NCBI GenBank assembly: GCA_010645155.1
Contig: CM021319.1
Location: forward strand, 4,310,094 to 4,374,093
Length of the DNA: 64,000 bases
DNA from: Tigriopus japonicus
Lineage: Eukaryota > Arthropoda > Copepoda > Harpacticoida > Harpacticidae
Direction: 5' to 3'
Part shown: positions 51,201-62,469 of the stretch, in pieces
Position numbering within the stretch: the first letter of the stretch is position 1
Layout of the letters: each line of letters begins with the position of its first letter
The notes under the pieces: model-generated
Databases searched by the model: none
Told to the model about the DNA's origin: nothing
Seen by the model: only the letters and a program-made list of their open reading frames with translations
Translations under genes and position numbers: made by a program

Positions 51201-51934
51201 CAAGCGTGAGTATAAACACCCTCTCAAGTACTAAAAACGTCGACCCAAGCTCTAAACAAGAATGTTCCTTTCTTTCAGTTGTGGACCCAGTACCTTTGAT
51301 CTTACCATTAGAACTCAAAGATGTCTCTCAAGAAACATGTTCAGAACCCAAAGAGGATGCAGCTGTTACGCCTTCCTCAATTCTTCCAGAAACTTTGTCG
51401 TGCTCATCGACCACGAAGGGCGGCAAAGCAACGACGAATACGCCCAATTTAGCTTCCGGTTCAACAAATGATCAACCGACAGCTATTTCGAACGAAGTTT
51501 CCATGGGTGAAGGGACCGAAAGCAATTCCTCTCTTGTTAAGCTAGTGAAACCCCATGATTCGTCAGTTAGGGAGGGAGAATTCCATGAGATGGAAAATGG
51601 CGGGGTAAGAACAGGAGCAAATGACATCCAAACTCAAATATTGATCGATGTACGTTTCCATCTGTTTCCACAGTTCATTGAGGACTCCTATTGCGATAAC
51701 CTGAAGGCCAATGACGATGACGAACGCAATTTGCCTAGTTTGGGAAGTATCACCGGTCACCATGATGACGATGATGACGACGAAGAAGGCGAGGGGGGAC
51801 CGACATCCGGCATCTTTATCGAAGACTCTTATGTGGAGGCCACCTCTGCCCATGGACAAGAAGAGATCCTAGAAAAGGAGAACCAAGAGAAAATGGAAAA
51901 AGATTTCTCAAAGGACACCTCCATCACCAAATGA
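48247..51934 (+). CDS. CCDC9-like RG-rich, RanBP2-zinc-finger protein
   Basis: Seven exons: 48247-48537, 48597-48787, 48852-49237, 49306-49452, 49517-49942, 50009-51205 and 51279-51934; all phases fit, giving about 1097 residues. The start codon lies in CCACCATGT. Residues about 20-60 form the coiled coil typical of CCDC9 (LEAKIASIRAKNAALEKRHQ). Then come PPPDPAYRFLAD, long RG/RGG-rich segments, and one RanBP2-type zinc finger (about 306-330, W-x-C-x4-C-x3-N-x6-C-x2-C). A Ser/His-rich region with His runs (about 480-600) follows. Residues about 670-880 look like a degenerate SGNH/GDSL hydrolase fold without obvious catalytic residues, and an acidic tail ends the protein. RG motifs plus this finger suggest RNA binding (inference). 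The 5' exons are strikingly GC- and CpG-rich. A candidate AATAAA lies at 52235-52240. Confidence 0.85.
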
Positions 51935-52284
51935 ATTAAGTTTATCTCAGGTACCCAAAATATCTGGAATCGAAGTTGGTGCGAATCTTTCGCAAATACA
52001 TTTTTCACCTTCATCAATCATCATTATACAACCATTATGCAAGGTCCCATGTTAAAACTGCTAATTTGCTATAGATTATGGAATATGTATTATGTACCCT
52101 TCCTTGGATTTGGCGCCCCTTACTTACTTGGTGGAACTAGTGATTTGGAATTCATTCTGAAAGTAAATATTTTTGCCTCACTTATGGCTCAGGCGTATTT
52201 AATTTTCCTTCGCGTGTTTTTTCAAAGCCAAAACAATAAATGATAATATATTTTAGATGCACCCAATGAATTGTGTTTGATCAA
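51935..52284. other. Convergent 3' region between two genes
   Basis: A 350-nt interval between the stop codons of the CCDC9-like gene (+) and the secreted repeat protein gene (-). The plus strand has AATAAA at 52235-52240, which would polyadenylate the CCDC9-like transcript only about 45 nt from the end of the opposing CDS. Confidence 0.6.
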
Positions 52285-55200
52285 TCAAGGACATCGTTGT
52301 CCGCACTCAGTCACGCAAATAGCGAATGCCCTGGGATGCGATCCCGGACACACGTCAATACACACATCCAAAGAACCTCCTGGACATTGCTGATCGACGG
52401 ACAAGTCCTGGTTAAGATTTCCATTGCCATGATCACTGAGCTGGTCATCGTTAACATCGATGAGATCCGGCACTTGATAGTCTGAGTCGTTGTCTGCAGG
52501 TGAATCATGACTGGATTGATCATGTGGGGAGGCTGAATCACTGTAGGGAATGTCCGGTTCATTAATGCCAGGATCTGCTTGAGTGTTGGAGGTGTCTTCT
52601 TCATTGTTGTCGAAGCTGTAATCGGACGGATAATCCAAGTCCAGGTTTTGCGTGCTCCCCGTTCCAAGAGTGTTGACTTCATCTTGAGACAGCAAAGTTT
52701 GATCAGGGTTGTTCAAGGGGTCTGAGGACTCGAACACTTGCCCATTTTCTTCAATCACCTCCGTTGTCTTTACACCCCCATTGCCGTCACTTTGGGTGGT
52801 GGTGGTTTTGCGATTCGTGGTGGTTTTGGAATTGGATGAACTCGATTGCTGAATGATCTCAGTAGATATTTGTTGGTTCTTGTTTGTGTTTTGGACGCTC
52901 ACACGAACATTGCCGTTGTCACCATTCTTGGTCTTTGATCCATCCCCATTTCCATAATAATCGTACTCGTACACAAAATCTGGCGGTGGGCATTCCGGTG
53001 TGCACTGGAGCGGACTAGCATCGTCCGCAGCCGATTGTGACACTTCCACTTGATTGGCGCTGCCATCTCCATCATCTTTGGCATCGGGGTCATTCGATTG
53101 AATGGTTCCCTCCAAAGTGAAAGTCAGGGGTGAAGACTGAGGAACACTCTAAAACGGTTGAAAGAAAGGCCGATATGACAATCCAAGGGCACACAATTTA
53201 AGGAGTAAATTGACAAGAGATGTATTTTTACCTGGCTACAAACAATCTCGTTGGCGATGGCTCCATTTATGGTCACGTCCATAGGCGAATTTCGAGGAAC
53301 ATTTTGGCTCACGTGGATCTGGCATTGCGTGCTTTCATCCATGGCCAATTTAACAGGTGTATTTACCGGGTTTTGAAAGCTGAGGTAGAATAAATTAAAG
53401 AAGCTTCAAGAGCACTCTTTGCAAACAAAAACTTAGCTTACCAAACATTATTTCCAAATAGTATTTTTTTTTCTTTTCACGAATGACTTTTTATCAAGTT
53501 TAGGTATATAATAGTACTTCAGCCTTGTAATGGAGTTCCAAAAGTAAAAGTAATATTCATCTGTGTGCTTTCATTTAAATATGAGTTGACTTGGATATCT
53601 GATTTTTTTTTAATTTGATCAACTTTTTTTTACTTTTTTGCCAGTTTTTCTGCTTCTTAAAAACTTTTTTCCTTGTTTTATTGGTTTCAGCTACCACTAA
53701 AATTAACAGACCTGTTCAAGATACTTTGAAAAAGTATCTAGATAAGATAGTATTTTCCTCAAAGTATCTAGATAAAGATACCTCAAGATACTTTCCTGAA
53801 AAAGTATCTGGATAAAGATAGTTCAAGATAGCTTCCCGAAAAAAGTATCTAGATAAAGATACTTTAGGATACTTTCCCGGAAAAAGTATCTAGATAAAGA
53901 TACTTTAAGATACTTTCCCGAAAAAAGTATCTAGATAAAGATAAACTATCTTTTATCTTTATCTTTTATCTAGATACGATAATTGAACAGTGAACAGACT
54001 CTAATGAATGCATCCTCAGATTCCTCACTCAATGTGCATATTGTGTCCACTCTCAAGTCTCAACATACATAGTGCATCCACTTTCAATATGCATAATGCA
54101 CAAAAAAATTGACATTATGCTTTATGAAGAAAAGTAGCTGGAAGTATTTTATCTAGATACTTTTTGGGAAAATGCATAATCCATACTAAACAATACATAA
54201 TGGATGCTTTAACACAAAAGATTGAAAGAACACATTATTTAGATAAAGATACCTCAAGATACTTTCCTGAAAAAGTATCTAGATAAAGATACTTTAAGAT
54301 ACTTTCCCGAAAAAGTATCTAGATAAAGATAAAAGATAAACCATCTTTTATCTTTTATCTTTATCTTTTATCTAGATAAGATAATTGAACAGGTCTGAAA
54401 ATTAATAATAATGTTTATTGCGAGATCATCGTCTCATTGGATATATTATATGTACAATTTATGTATCTATATATGTATTGGAGTCGAGGGGGGCCCATTC
54501 TGGGTTCAGGAGGCGCCGTTCGAGGCGTGATATCCACTAGACAGAGGGGTGGGGTGGGGGAGACCTGGGATCGAACCCATGAACCCGAGCACAGCTCGGT
54601 CGCGCGTTAGTCAACTGCGCTACAACCATCTCCCCTCTATTATTATTGATAATGTTTAATTAATTATGTTTGATATGTTTTTCAGATTCAGATTTTACCA
54701 GTCAAATCAATCTGCTTTCTCAAAAATTGTGAAGTAGATCAACTGTGGAAAGTACGAGTTGGAATTAAAATTTCTCAATAAGGTGACTTTATGTTTAACA
54801 AAATATCCGCTATATTCGGACCAACGTGAAACAAACTCCGAAGAATTCAGTTACGTAACTACTGTATCACGTTACAAGAATAAATGTCTCGTTTCGGATA
54901 TAAAACTAAACGTAATAAATGATAAGGATCAGCTCGTTATGAGGCTGCAAATATCACCTGAGGTGGATGGATGAGTTGAAGCATTTGGTGATGGACGCAT
55001 CCACTTGACTGTTGGAGGCACCATTTAAGCTGATATGAAGAGCGCAATTGACCATGTTCTCCATTTCCGCTCGAACCTGACAATCTTTGGCCACATTCAA
55101 ACTAATGTGAACACTAGCATTGTAAGGATTGGTTTGCTTTACGTAGATATCGCTCCCGGTCGGGATATTGTGAGCAATGTGAACCGCATTGCTGTGGGGA

Positions 55201-55385
55201 TCATCTTGAATGACCTCGACTTTCTCATTCTGTGGCATATCCAAGCTCAGGTCCAGATCCTCATAATTGGGTTCGGCTCCATGGCAGAGAGTCGTAGAGA
55301 TCACCCAAAGCAGACTTAAGATCATTAATTTGGCCCGAGTGACGGGAGCATTTGTGGTTGGAAAATGTCTCATATTTATCATCAA
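52285..55385 (-). CDS. Secreted repeat protein with seven ~24-aa units
   Basis: Exons 55385-54958, 53379-53232 and 53148-52285 join in phases 2 and 0, giving about 479 residues. A hydrophobic segment (KLMILSLLWVISTTLCHG) ending near residue 36 looks like a signal peptide after a longish N-region; a start at the second or third Met is possible. Residues about 42-209 are seven units of about 24 residues, each a probable beta pair, for example NASVHISLNVAKDCQVRAEM, NCALHISLNGASNSQVDASI and QCQIHVSQNVPRNSPMDVTI; the consensus is N-x2-[IVL]-H-[IVL]-S-x-N-[VG], a turn, then V-x-[VA]. The C-terminal half is low-complexity, acidic and Ser/Thr/Asn-rich, with two Cys around CTPECPPP and six in the last 35 residues. 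I do not recognise the family; an extracellular structural or matrix role is inference. Intron 1 carries a hAT-like element and a SINE. Confidence 0.82.
53707..54397. mobile_element. hAT-like element with AGTATCTAGATAAAGATAC arrays
   Basis: A 691-bp element with ends CAGACCTGTTCAA and TTGAACAGGTCTG and a perfect 8-bp duplication AAAATTAA (53699-53706 and 54398-54405). Both flanking thirds are arrays of a unit built on AAGTATCTAGATAAAGATAC with CTTTCCCGAAAA spacers. It sits in intron 1 of the secreted repeat protein gene. Confidence 0.88.
54418..54645 (-). repeat. tRNA-derived SINE-like copy
   Basis: The minus-strand head at 54635-54557 is tRNA-like: GGGGAGA pairs with TCTCCCC as an acceptor stem. 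An A-box-like TTGTAGCGCAGTTGACTAAC and B-box GGTTCGATCCC are in the right places. Body sequence continues to about 54418. Possible target duplications (AATGTTTA) lie at both sides. It is more likely a SINE than a functional tRNA because the anticodon arm is irregular. Confidence 0.6.
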
Positions 55386-56390
55386 AAGAGAATCGATATC
55401 TCAGAAAGATAGAAGATACAACAAACTCACAACCACACTACTCCAATGACTCTTTGGCAACTGAAATGAAGAAGCTGAACATCATAGGACCAAGCAGAAG
55501 CGCTCAAAGGGTCTTCCTCTTGTTGTTTCATGAATCTTTCGCCCTAAAGTAAACGATGCGACCCCTCTCTCTCTCGAATAAGGTATGCATGTAGTATCAT
55601 ATGTGTGGACGGAGCCTTCTCGCTCTTTGAAACTAGGGACAGATCATCACTGGCATCATCATCATCGTCATCATCCTGACCATCATCGTAGTTGTTGTCG
55701 ACGAGGCTGCTAAGGTACTGTCGTGTGAGACGTGCCTAGTATCTTTTACCACGATTGCCATTGAGAGAAGATGTCGAGTGTACCAAATAACGATTGCTTG
55801 CGTTGCGAGAGTGAGTTTGGTATTTTTTTCCATCTGCTTGAATTTTGATCCGAATTCAGTCAGGCAGAATGGTGGGTGTTTGAATAGTAAAAGATCGTCA
55901 TTCGAGGAGGTATCAGGCCTGCTTGATGTTAGATCTTAGATCTTCCTTCACCCACTCAAAAAACCACGGATAAAGTCGAAGATGAAATGCGACGCCACTA
56001 TTTGATTACAAACAGATAAGCATACTACACGGAAGAGAAAAAGAACTATTCAAGATCAAGATGTTTGATAACAAGTCAATATACTGTGTGTATTTATAAT
56101 TCAGTCTCATTGGAATCGGGCTGTTTCTCTCTAAACAATAGATTTGAACACTGGAGCTATCAACAACGATCATGAATGACGACAATTTTGACGACAAATG
56201 ATCATCTTCAATCAATTATTGGGGTTGGCACGGCTCTTGGCGATACCTTTGGAACAATCATCCATGAACAGAGTTGACTAAGACAATGCATTGGTCGAAG
56301 TCAAGATCAGTAACCAATCACTTGGTGGATTCTGTCGTTCACGGTTCGCAAGGTGCTTAGTAAAATGAACGAGAAATGCGACGAGCGTCA
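55386..56390. other. Intergenic, promoter side of secreted protein gene
   Basis: About 1 kb between the first coding exon of the secreted repeat gene and the last exon of the bZIP gene, both minus strand. It should hold the 5' UTR and promoter of the former and the 3' UTR of the latter. A short TCATCA-rich run lies at 55645-55685. No other feature was seen. Confidence 0.55.
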
Positions 56391-59300
56391 TCAATCATCC
56401 GTCTTGGCATTCGGGTTAGACTCATTCTTGCCCATGAATTTGGCATTCAATTTGGGTTTAATGGCATTCCACAGGTACGACTCTTGGCCTGGTGCTGAAA
56501 TAGCAAGTACAATCCCAACATTTAATAACAAGGCACAAAATTTTAGAATGAAAAAAAGACCTCAGTTCGTGTTTGACTGGATAGTTCATGGTTCCAAAAA
56601 AAATTTGACAGTTGAATTTCTTGATTAAATCAGCCACGAAAGCTAGAAAATTAAGAGACGCATCGGTTACGGAAGCTTTTGATTCCGCTCTTTTTTGGGG
56701 GGCAACCACGGCTGATCTTCCGTCATGTTGAGATTGTTTTCTCGCACAAGCGAATAAACCGAAGATAATTGTGCTTTTTAATCAACCAAGCGTTCCAGAT
56801 ATTTCTTTCCAGATAACTCTCTTTCTTTAATATTAAAGTTCCATGTTTTCCACCAAGTGTTTCTAAGTGAAATTACCATGGTGGCTTTCAGGCAAGCATT
56901 GAAGAATGTGGAATTCGGAGCAAATTTCCATTTCCTGTTACCTTTAAAAAGAGTCCTAAATTGTCTGATGAGTTTTTGGAACGCATTGGCTTTTTCGTGA
57001 AGCCATGTCGTTATTCGAAGATATCTTGCAAGAAATAAAAATGCTAAATATTTTCTTACCAATAACCGACAAAATAGTGGACACGGCTGCCTCGGTGGCC
57101 AGAAGGGCATCCTCAAGAATTGCAGGCGAGCAAGATTCGATTGAAGTGATGGAGAATCCTGTAGGCTTGTATTGGGGATTGATGGACTGCAGTGCTTCAT
57201 TTAAGCTCACAATCTTGGCAAAAATATTGCCTTTATTGACCAACGGACTACCCAAGGGGCCTTTGTTGGAGGTAACTGTTGAATGACTACTTGCCCTGTC
57301 CACAGCAGAGCTAATGGGAAGGGATGGGCTTGTCGAGGAAGTCGAATTTGATCGAAACGAGGTGTTAGACGGGGGAGGGACAGGCAAGGTTATGTGGCTT
57401 TGAACGGGACCTGAAAGATAAAGATGTATGAAATCAAAGGCTAGAAAACTACAGAATCAAATAAATAGGTTATGCGCAGAGGTCGAAAAGAATGTCATCT
57501 TTCTTTCAGAGCAAATTGATAACATATCTGAAAGTGAGGATAGCTTAAAAGCTTTTACTCTTTTCAGTTAATTAGTTGATTGGATCCGCTGATAACAGAC
57601 AGATTCAAGCCGACCGACTCCTTTCGACCAATTTCATAGAACGCGAGTCTTGTGGGATAAGTCAAATATCCATTCTTTCATACATTCTTCAAACTCACTC
57701 TTTGGTAGTGGCTCAATACATTTGATTTCTATCGAGTTGCCGGATGACCTTGCTCTTGATATGGTCACACTTGCATTGGAAGTCGGTGCGGCAGTCATTG
57801 AGACCTTCAACGTGCCTTTGTGGGCCAACTCGTGTGAGTCCGGAGCCACAGATGTGATCATCACTTTGGGATTGGACGCGATGGATTGGAGCGACGCTTC
57901 GACAGTCTCGCTACTTGACTGAGCATCCGGTTCGAGTTGTCGACTATCACCAAAATCGATCTCCTTGAGATGCTTGTCTTTGCAATTGCCACAAACGGCC
58001 ATTCCGATGGGCAGTGTGTTGCCCGTTCGAGTAGCGTGTTGCAACGACATGCTGCAAGAAAACAAAGAAAACGAGGCTGAAACGTAGGGGTTTTGAAATT
58101 GTGTAACCAATGCGTGAATGCCTTCAACATGCAGGATGGTATGTACTGCATTGCATTTTTGCTTACATGTAAGTGATGGTCCACATTGTTCCTTGAGGTG
58201 ATGAGGGCTTTTTGGAGCGCTTTTTCGCACAATGGGAACAGATATTCACCGGTTGGTTGTGAATTAGATCATACCGATGTTTTTCACAAATGAGCGTGGG
58301 ATACTGGAATAGTAAATGGCTACCACAAAAGTCCTTCAATGAGGCTTAGGGATATATAACACTTACTTCATCAGCTTTAAAGAAAGGGATTTTTAAACGA
58401 CTCCTCAGAATGGCCCTTTCCATGGCTGCGGATCCCAAGTTCTGGGACGGTTTCAAGGTGACTAGGTCGAGGTGAGTGGTTAAACGATTCAAATTGATAA
58501 CTTCGCCCCGACATTGACCCGGATCATGACCAGCTGCTACACAAACCGAAGTCGGATCCACTCCGATCTCTTGGTCGCAATATTGCTCGTCTGTTCCACT
58601 CTCTCTGGACTCACATTTCAGGATTTGGATCCCGGGCTCACATTTGATAACAACGTCGCCATCACTTTTAGTGGTCCCCACACCCGAAGAGAAGCTTGAG
58701 GAAAGCCTTTTCTTAGCCGGAGGGGACAACAAGATCAAATGTTGTTGCTGTTGTTGAGGTAATGGCTGAGGGTGTTTTTGGAATTGCATGATGGTTGGCG
58801 ATTTCAAGCCATTACTTAGCGTTGGCACAGGGGTGATAGTGGTTGACGAGGACATCGAGGAATTGGTGGTTAGTTTGATCAGGTTAATGGGAGCGGACAA
58901 CGGGGGCGTGTCCATGGCGTGCTCTACGCGTTGTTCCAAGTTCGGAATTTGAGAGCCAGTCAACATTCGTTTGGCATTTGATGAGGATTGCAAGTAAACT
59001 TTGGGTGAAGACAAAGTGGCAGGAGGATTTTGAGCGGGAATTTGGGGAGAAGTAGGAAGGTGGTGGTACTCACTGACACTTGTGGGCGGTGTCAGTGGCA
59101 TCTCCGGGTTGATTTTGAGGCCGAGATCCACGCCCACCGAGGCGATATCTTCTTCCGAGCTCCCGTGCAAAATATGCGAGACATCGATCATTTGTATACG
59201 AGAGGAACGCGAACTTTCGATCAAGGCGCTGGTGCTCAATCCGTGTGGTTCGGGGAATTCAAATTGGAGCTGCTTGGTTTTGGCCACAATGTCTTGGCAT

Positions 59301-59761
59301 TGACACGCCCCGGATTTTGCTTGAAGCACCCCTTCTTTCATGAGGTGACTGACTTTTTCCAGCTTTAAAATTCGGTGCTTCAGGTATCGATTGGTGGTAT
59401 TGAGAATTTCGGCCTGCGTCTCGAGCGACTCGGCTTTGAGCCGACGTTTGAGACGACATCGCTTACTGGCCTCATTATTGCGTTCGCGCATCTTTTGATA
59501 ATAGGTCGCAGCGGTTCGTTCATCGCTCCCATGGGCATGCGTGGACGCACCCTCGCTCGACAAACTACTTCTGGGACTGTGAGACCACAATGACCGGCTG
59601 GCATTGGGCTGATGCGGTCGTGGCACCCGCTGACCGCGTTGATGAGTATCTCCCGTTGGAAGCAGAGTCAAGCCGGGATCTGAGCGGGATTCGGGCGTCA
59701 ATTGGCCGCTGTCCACCGATAAAGACCGCTCGGGCCAAGCTCCACTCATCGAAATCGAACG
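56391..59761 (-). CDS. bZIP transcription factor, 5' end in assembly gap
   Basis: Exons 59761-58367, 58303-58167, 58051-57699, 57410-57060 and 56494-56391; phases 0, 2, 1 and 1 match at each junction, giving 779 codons from the first visible exon. The bZIP is at about residues 88-150: basic region RERNNEASKRCRLKRR with the invariant N...R, nine residues to the first leucine, and heptads L-L-L-L-M (LETQAEILNTTNRYL onward). A nuclear DNA-binding dimer is expected. Downstream are Ser/Pro/Gln-rich sequences, then CEKH, CSHC and, in the next exon, CGNC, a possible zinc-binding cluster. The conserved-looking C-terminus includes LNEALQSINPQYK and PGQESYLWNAIKPKL. I cannot place the subfamily. An acceptor (TTGTGTTTCAG) precedes the first exon, so the true start may lie in the N gap; otherwise ATG at 59749 would serve. 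Confidence 0.85.
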
Positions 59762-59778
59762 CTGAAACACAACACAAA

Positions 59779-60584
59779 NNNNNNNNNNNNNNNNNNNNNN
59801 NNNNNNNNNNNNNNNNNNNNNNNNNNNNNNNNNNNNNNNNNNNNNNNNNNNNNNNNNNNNNNNNNNNNNNNNNNNNNNNNNNNNNNNNNNNNNNNNNNNN
59901 NNNNNNNNNNNNNNNNNNNNNNNNNNNNNNNNNNNNNNNNNNNNNNNNNNNNNNNNNNNNNNNNNNNNNNNNNNNNNNNNNNNNNNNNNNNNNNNNNNNN
60001 NNNNNNNNNNNNNNNNNNNNNNNNNNNNNNNNNNNNNNNNNNNNNNNNNNNNNNNNNNNNNNNNNNNNNNNNNNNNNNNNNNNNNNNNNNNNNNNNNNNN
60101 NNNNNNNNNNNNNNNNNNNNNNNNNNNNNNNNNNNNNNNNNNNNNNNNNNNNNNNNNNNNNNNNNNNNNNNNNNNNNNNNNNNNNNNNNNNNNNNNNNNN
60201 NNNNNNNNNNNNNNNNNNNNNNNNNNNNNNNNNNNNNNNNNNNNNNNNNNNNNNNNNNNNNNNNNNNNNNNNNNNNNNNNNNNNNNNNNNNNNNNNNNNN
60301 NNNNNNNNNNNNNNNNNNNNNNNNNNNNNNNNNNNNNNNNNNNNNNNNNNNNNNNNNNNNNNNNNNNNNNNNNNNNNNNNNNNNNNNNNNNNNNNNNNNN
60401 NNNNNNNNNNNNNNNNNNNNNNNNNNNNNNNNNNNNNNNNNNNNNNNNNNNNNNNNNNNNNNNNNNNNNNNNNNNNNNNNNNNNNNNNNNNNNNNNNNNN
60501 NNNNNNNNNNNNNNNNNNNNNNNNNNNNNNNNNNNNNNNNNNNNNNNNNNNNNNNNNNNNNNNNNNNNNNNNNNNNNNNNNNNN
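59779..60584. other. Assembly gap (N run)
   Basis: 806 unknown bases. Frames running through it are artefacts. It probably removes the upstream exon and promoter region of the bZIP gene. Confidence 1.
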
Positions 60585-60790
60585 CGGGGGGCTCCAATCT
60601 CACTCGCTCCCTCCAGGTTGGCATGCTCGGAATCCTCTGCTCGGCCGGCCCACCTTCCAGGCTGTGTAGGCCAGTGCGCGCGGATGCACGAGCGCTCGCT
60701 GACTCACTCGAAGCGCTGGCCGTCAAACGTGGATGGACACCGACGAGAGCGGCGCATGGCAAGGGCCTAGCGCGTGCATTGAAGTGAACG
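60585..60790. promoter_or_regulatory. GC-rich segment upstream of the bZIP gene
   Basis: About 200 bp of markedly GC- and CpG-rich sequence (GCGCGCGGATGCACGAGCGC region) directly beyond the gap, in contrast with AT-rich DNA beyond 60800. This is compatible with a CpG-rich first exon or promoter of the minus-strand bZIP gene. No specific elements are identifiable. Confidence 0.35.
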
Positions 60791-61637
60791 TGTAGTAATT
60801 AGGGATTGTCACCCACCCCCGGATCCAGATGAGTCGAGATTCAAGCCCGAGCCGGGCACCCCACGGAAAATCCTAGTCTCTTTGTCGATGTGATAAAGAA
60901 CGCTAGGATTGACATGATTTTTTGGCAAACTTATTTTCTAAGAAACACTGGGTGGTTTAAGTACTTAAAGTGGTTTGAAATCTTAAGCTAATTTAATGAG
61001 GAGGGGTTATTGTCTTATTGACATATGAAAAATTACTAAATAAGCCGGGCTCCCAAAAAGTCATTTGTCAGAAGAAATCCATTTGATAACAAACTTAAAG
61101 AAATTGCCAATTCAAAAATCCTGCAGAGTGGGCCATTTCCTCGTTCTGGTGCTTCTCTGTCTTTTTTCCCTCTTTAATGGAGGATCTTAGAAGTGATTTC
61201 AGGCCAGAGAGCCAATGAAGTTTAATTCAGTTTTAAAAAGCCGCTTGGTAGCTGCCTGGTGACAAAAAAGATAGTGGCAAAACAAGGGCAAAGTCTCCAA
61301 ATATTAGATATAAACCAAGGATAAACTTGTTGCCAGACTCACACTTTATTTCTTAAAATAAAGATCTCATGAAAGGTGTCCTAAACAGGCGACAAAGTGA
61401 TCATTCTGAGGAAAAAAGTTCAACACACCAAGCACTATAGCTTAAGCATAGGATGTTCTTTAAAATCCTTTATGTAACAACTCGGGGAAAAGTTCAGAAG
61501 AGGCCGCCTTTCTTTGATGTGGGCTGGACACATCCAGTAGTTGTGTTCAGACACATTCAAATAAGCGATTAGGGAGCCTCAAGAATAAATAATTTTCAAG
61601 GTTTTTGTGATAAACAAAAAGTCCTCCTCCTTTTAAA

Positions 61638-61878
61638 GGGAGGAGACGTGGTGTCGTGGTTAGCGCAGTTTCCTGATGTGAGAGAGGTCCCAGGTTCGAT
61701 TCTCCTCCCTGACCTTTCTCAAGGAAATTTTTAGACGTTAATTCACACCCACAGACGAAGAACCATTCTGATACCGGACATAAGATTGCTTATCGGAAAA
61801 ACTTTGGATGATGTGATGGCTGGCTTCGCTGGCCGGGCGAGACTCACCCCTCCGACCCTAGCACCCAAAAAAAAAAAA
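61638..61878 (+). repeat. tRNA-derived SINE with A-rich tail
   Basis: A tRNA-like head (GGGAGGAGACG..., A-box-like GTCGTGGTTAGCGCAGTTTC, B-box GGTTCGATTCTCC, closing CTCCTCCC pairing with the start) is followed by a roughly 140-bp body and an A12 tail. The body recurs at 43383-43485, so this is a family rather than a single tRNA gene. Confidence 0.78.
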
Positions 61879-61994
61879 TCAAAATTGCTCAATCACTGAA
61901 GCAAAAAGTTACATCTGAATGGCTTTACTTTTCCCTATCCACGGACATCTAGAATTTCTAGATGTCCTTGCCCTATCCTAACTTGGTTCTAGAC

Positions 61995-62192
61995 CATGGG
62001 TTGGCAACCAGTGGTCTGGGGCCCACAAATTGGGCCAATGATGATTCTTGATGGGTTCAGTAGCTACGTATGTGAAAAGACCAAAAGAGGGGGCCATTCA
62101 TTCATTGACAGCTCCGTGCTTGTGGACTCACAGCTCTGTGATTGTTCATTTGTGGGCCCTTAGACCCGTGTGTTACTGTTTGATTTGGGCCT
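61995..62192. mobile_element. Degenerate hAT-like MITE relic
   Basis: The left part CATGGGTTGGCAACCAG and internal GGGCCC-rich sequence, with TTACTGTTTGATTTGGGCCT, resemble the 9059 and 10169 elements. The right terminus is not recognisable, so the end is approximate. Confidence 0.5.
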
Positions 62193-62469
62193 CAGATTAA
62201 ATGACATCATCACATCAAAATATGTGACCAACCTTTTTCCAGACAATTTTCGGCAACTCAATTTGGTACTACTTCACCCATTTGGGCCTGACACAGACAC
62301 ACTATACCTGTTCCTTGTGAGAGGTGCACCATTTGTTAGTTTTGGCATCCATTTAAAACCTAATTTGACCACCTTAAATCATTTTCAGAGGGATCTGTTT
62401 ACTTAAAAAAATACATGTTACTGGAAAAAACTAAGGCCCTTTTTTCTACAAAGAAGGTTCTCCTAATTA

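Noticed and set aside
56778..57200. Open frame continuing from the bZIP gene's fourth coding exon (LIRQFRTLFKGNRKWKF...)
   Set aside because: It would need a 35-nt intron or a wrong phase. A strong acceptor (CTATTTCAG) at 56494 gives an in-phase terminal exon with a plausible C-terminus instead.
59590..60762. Two open frames spanning the N run on both strands
   Set aside because: The N bases create an artificial open frame.
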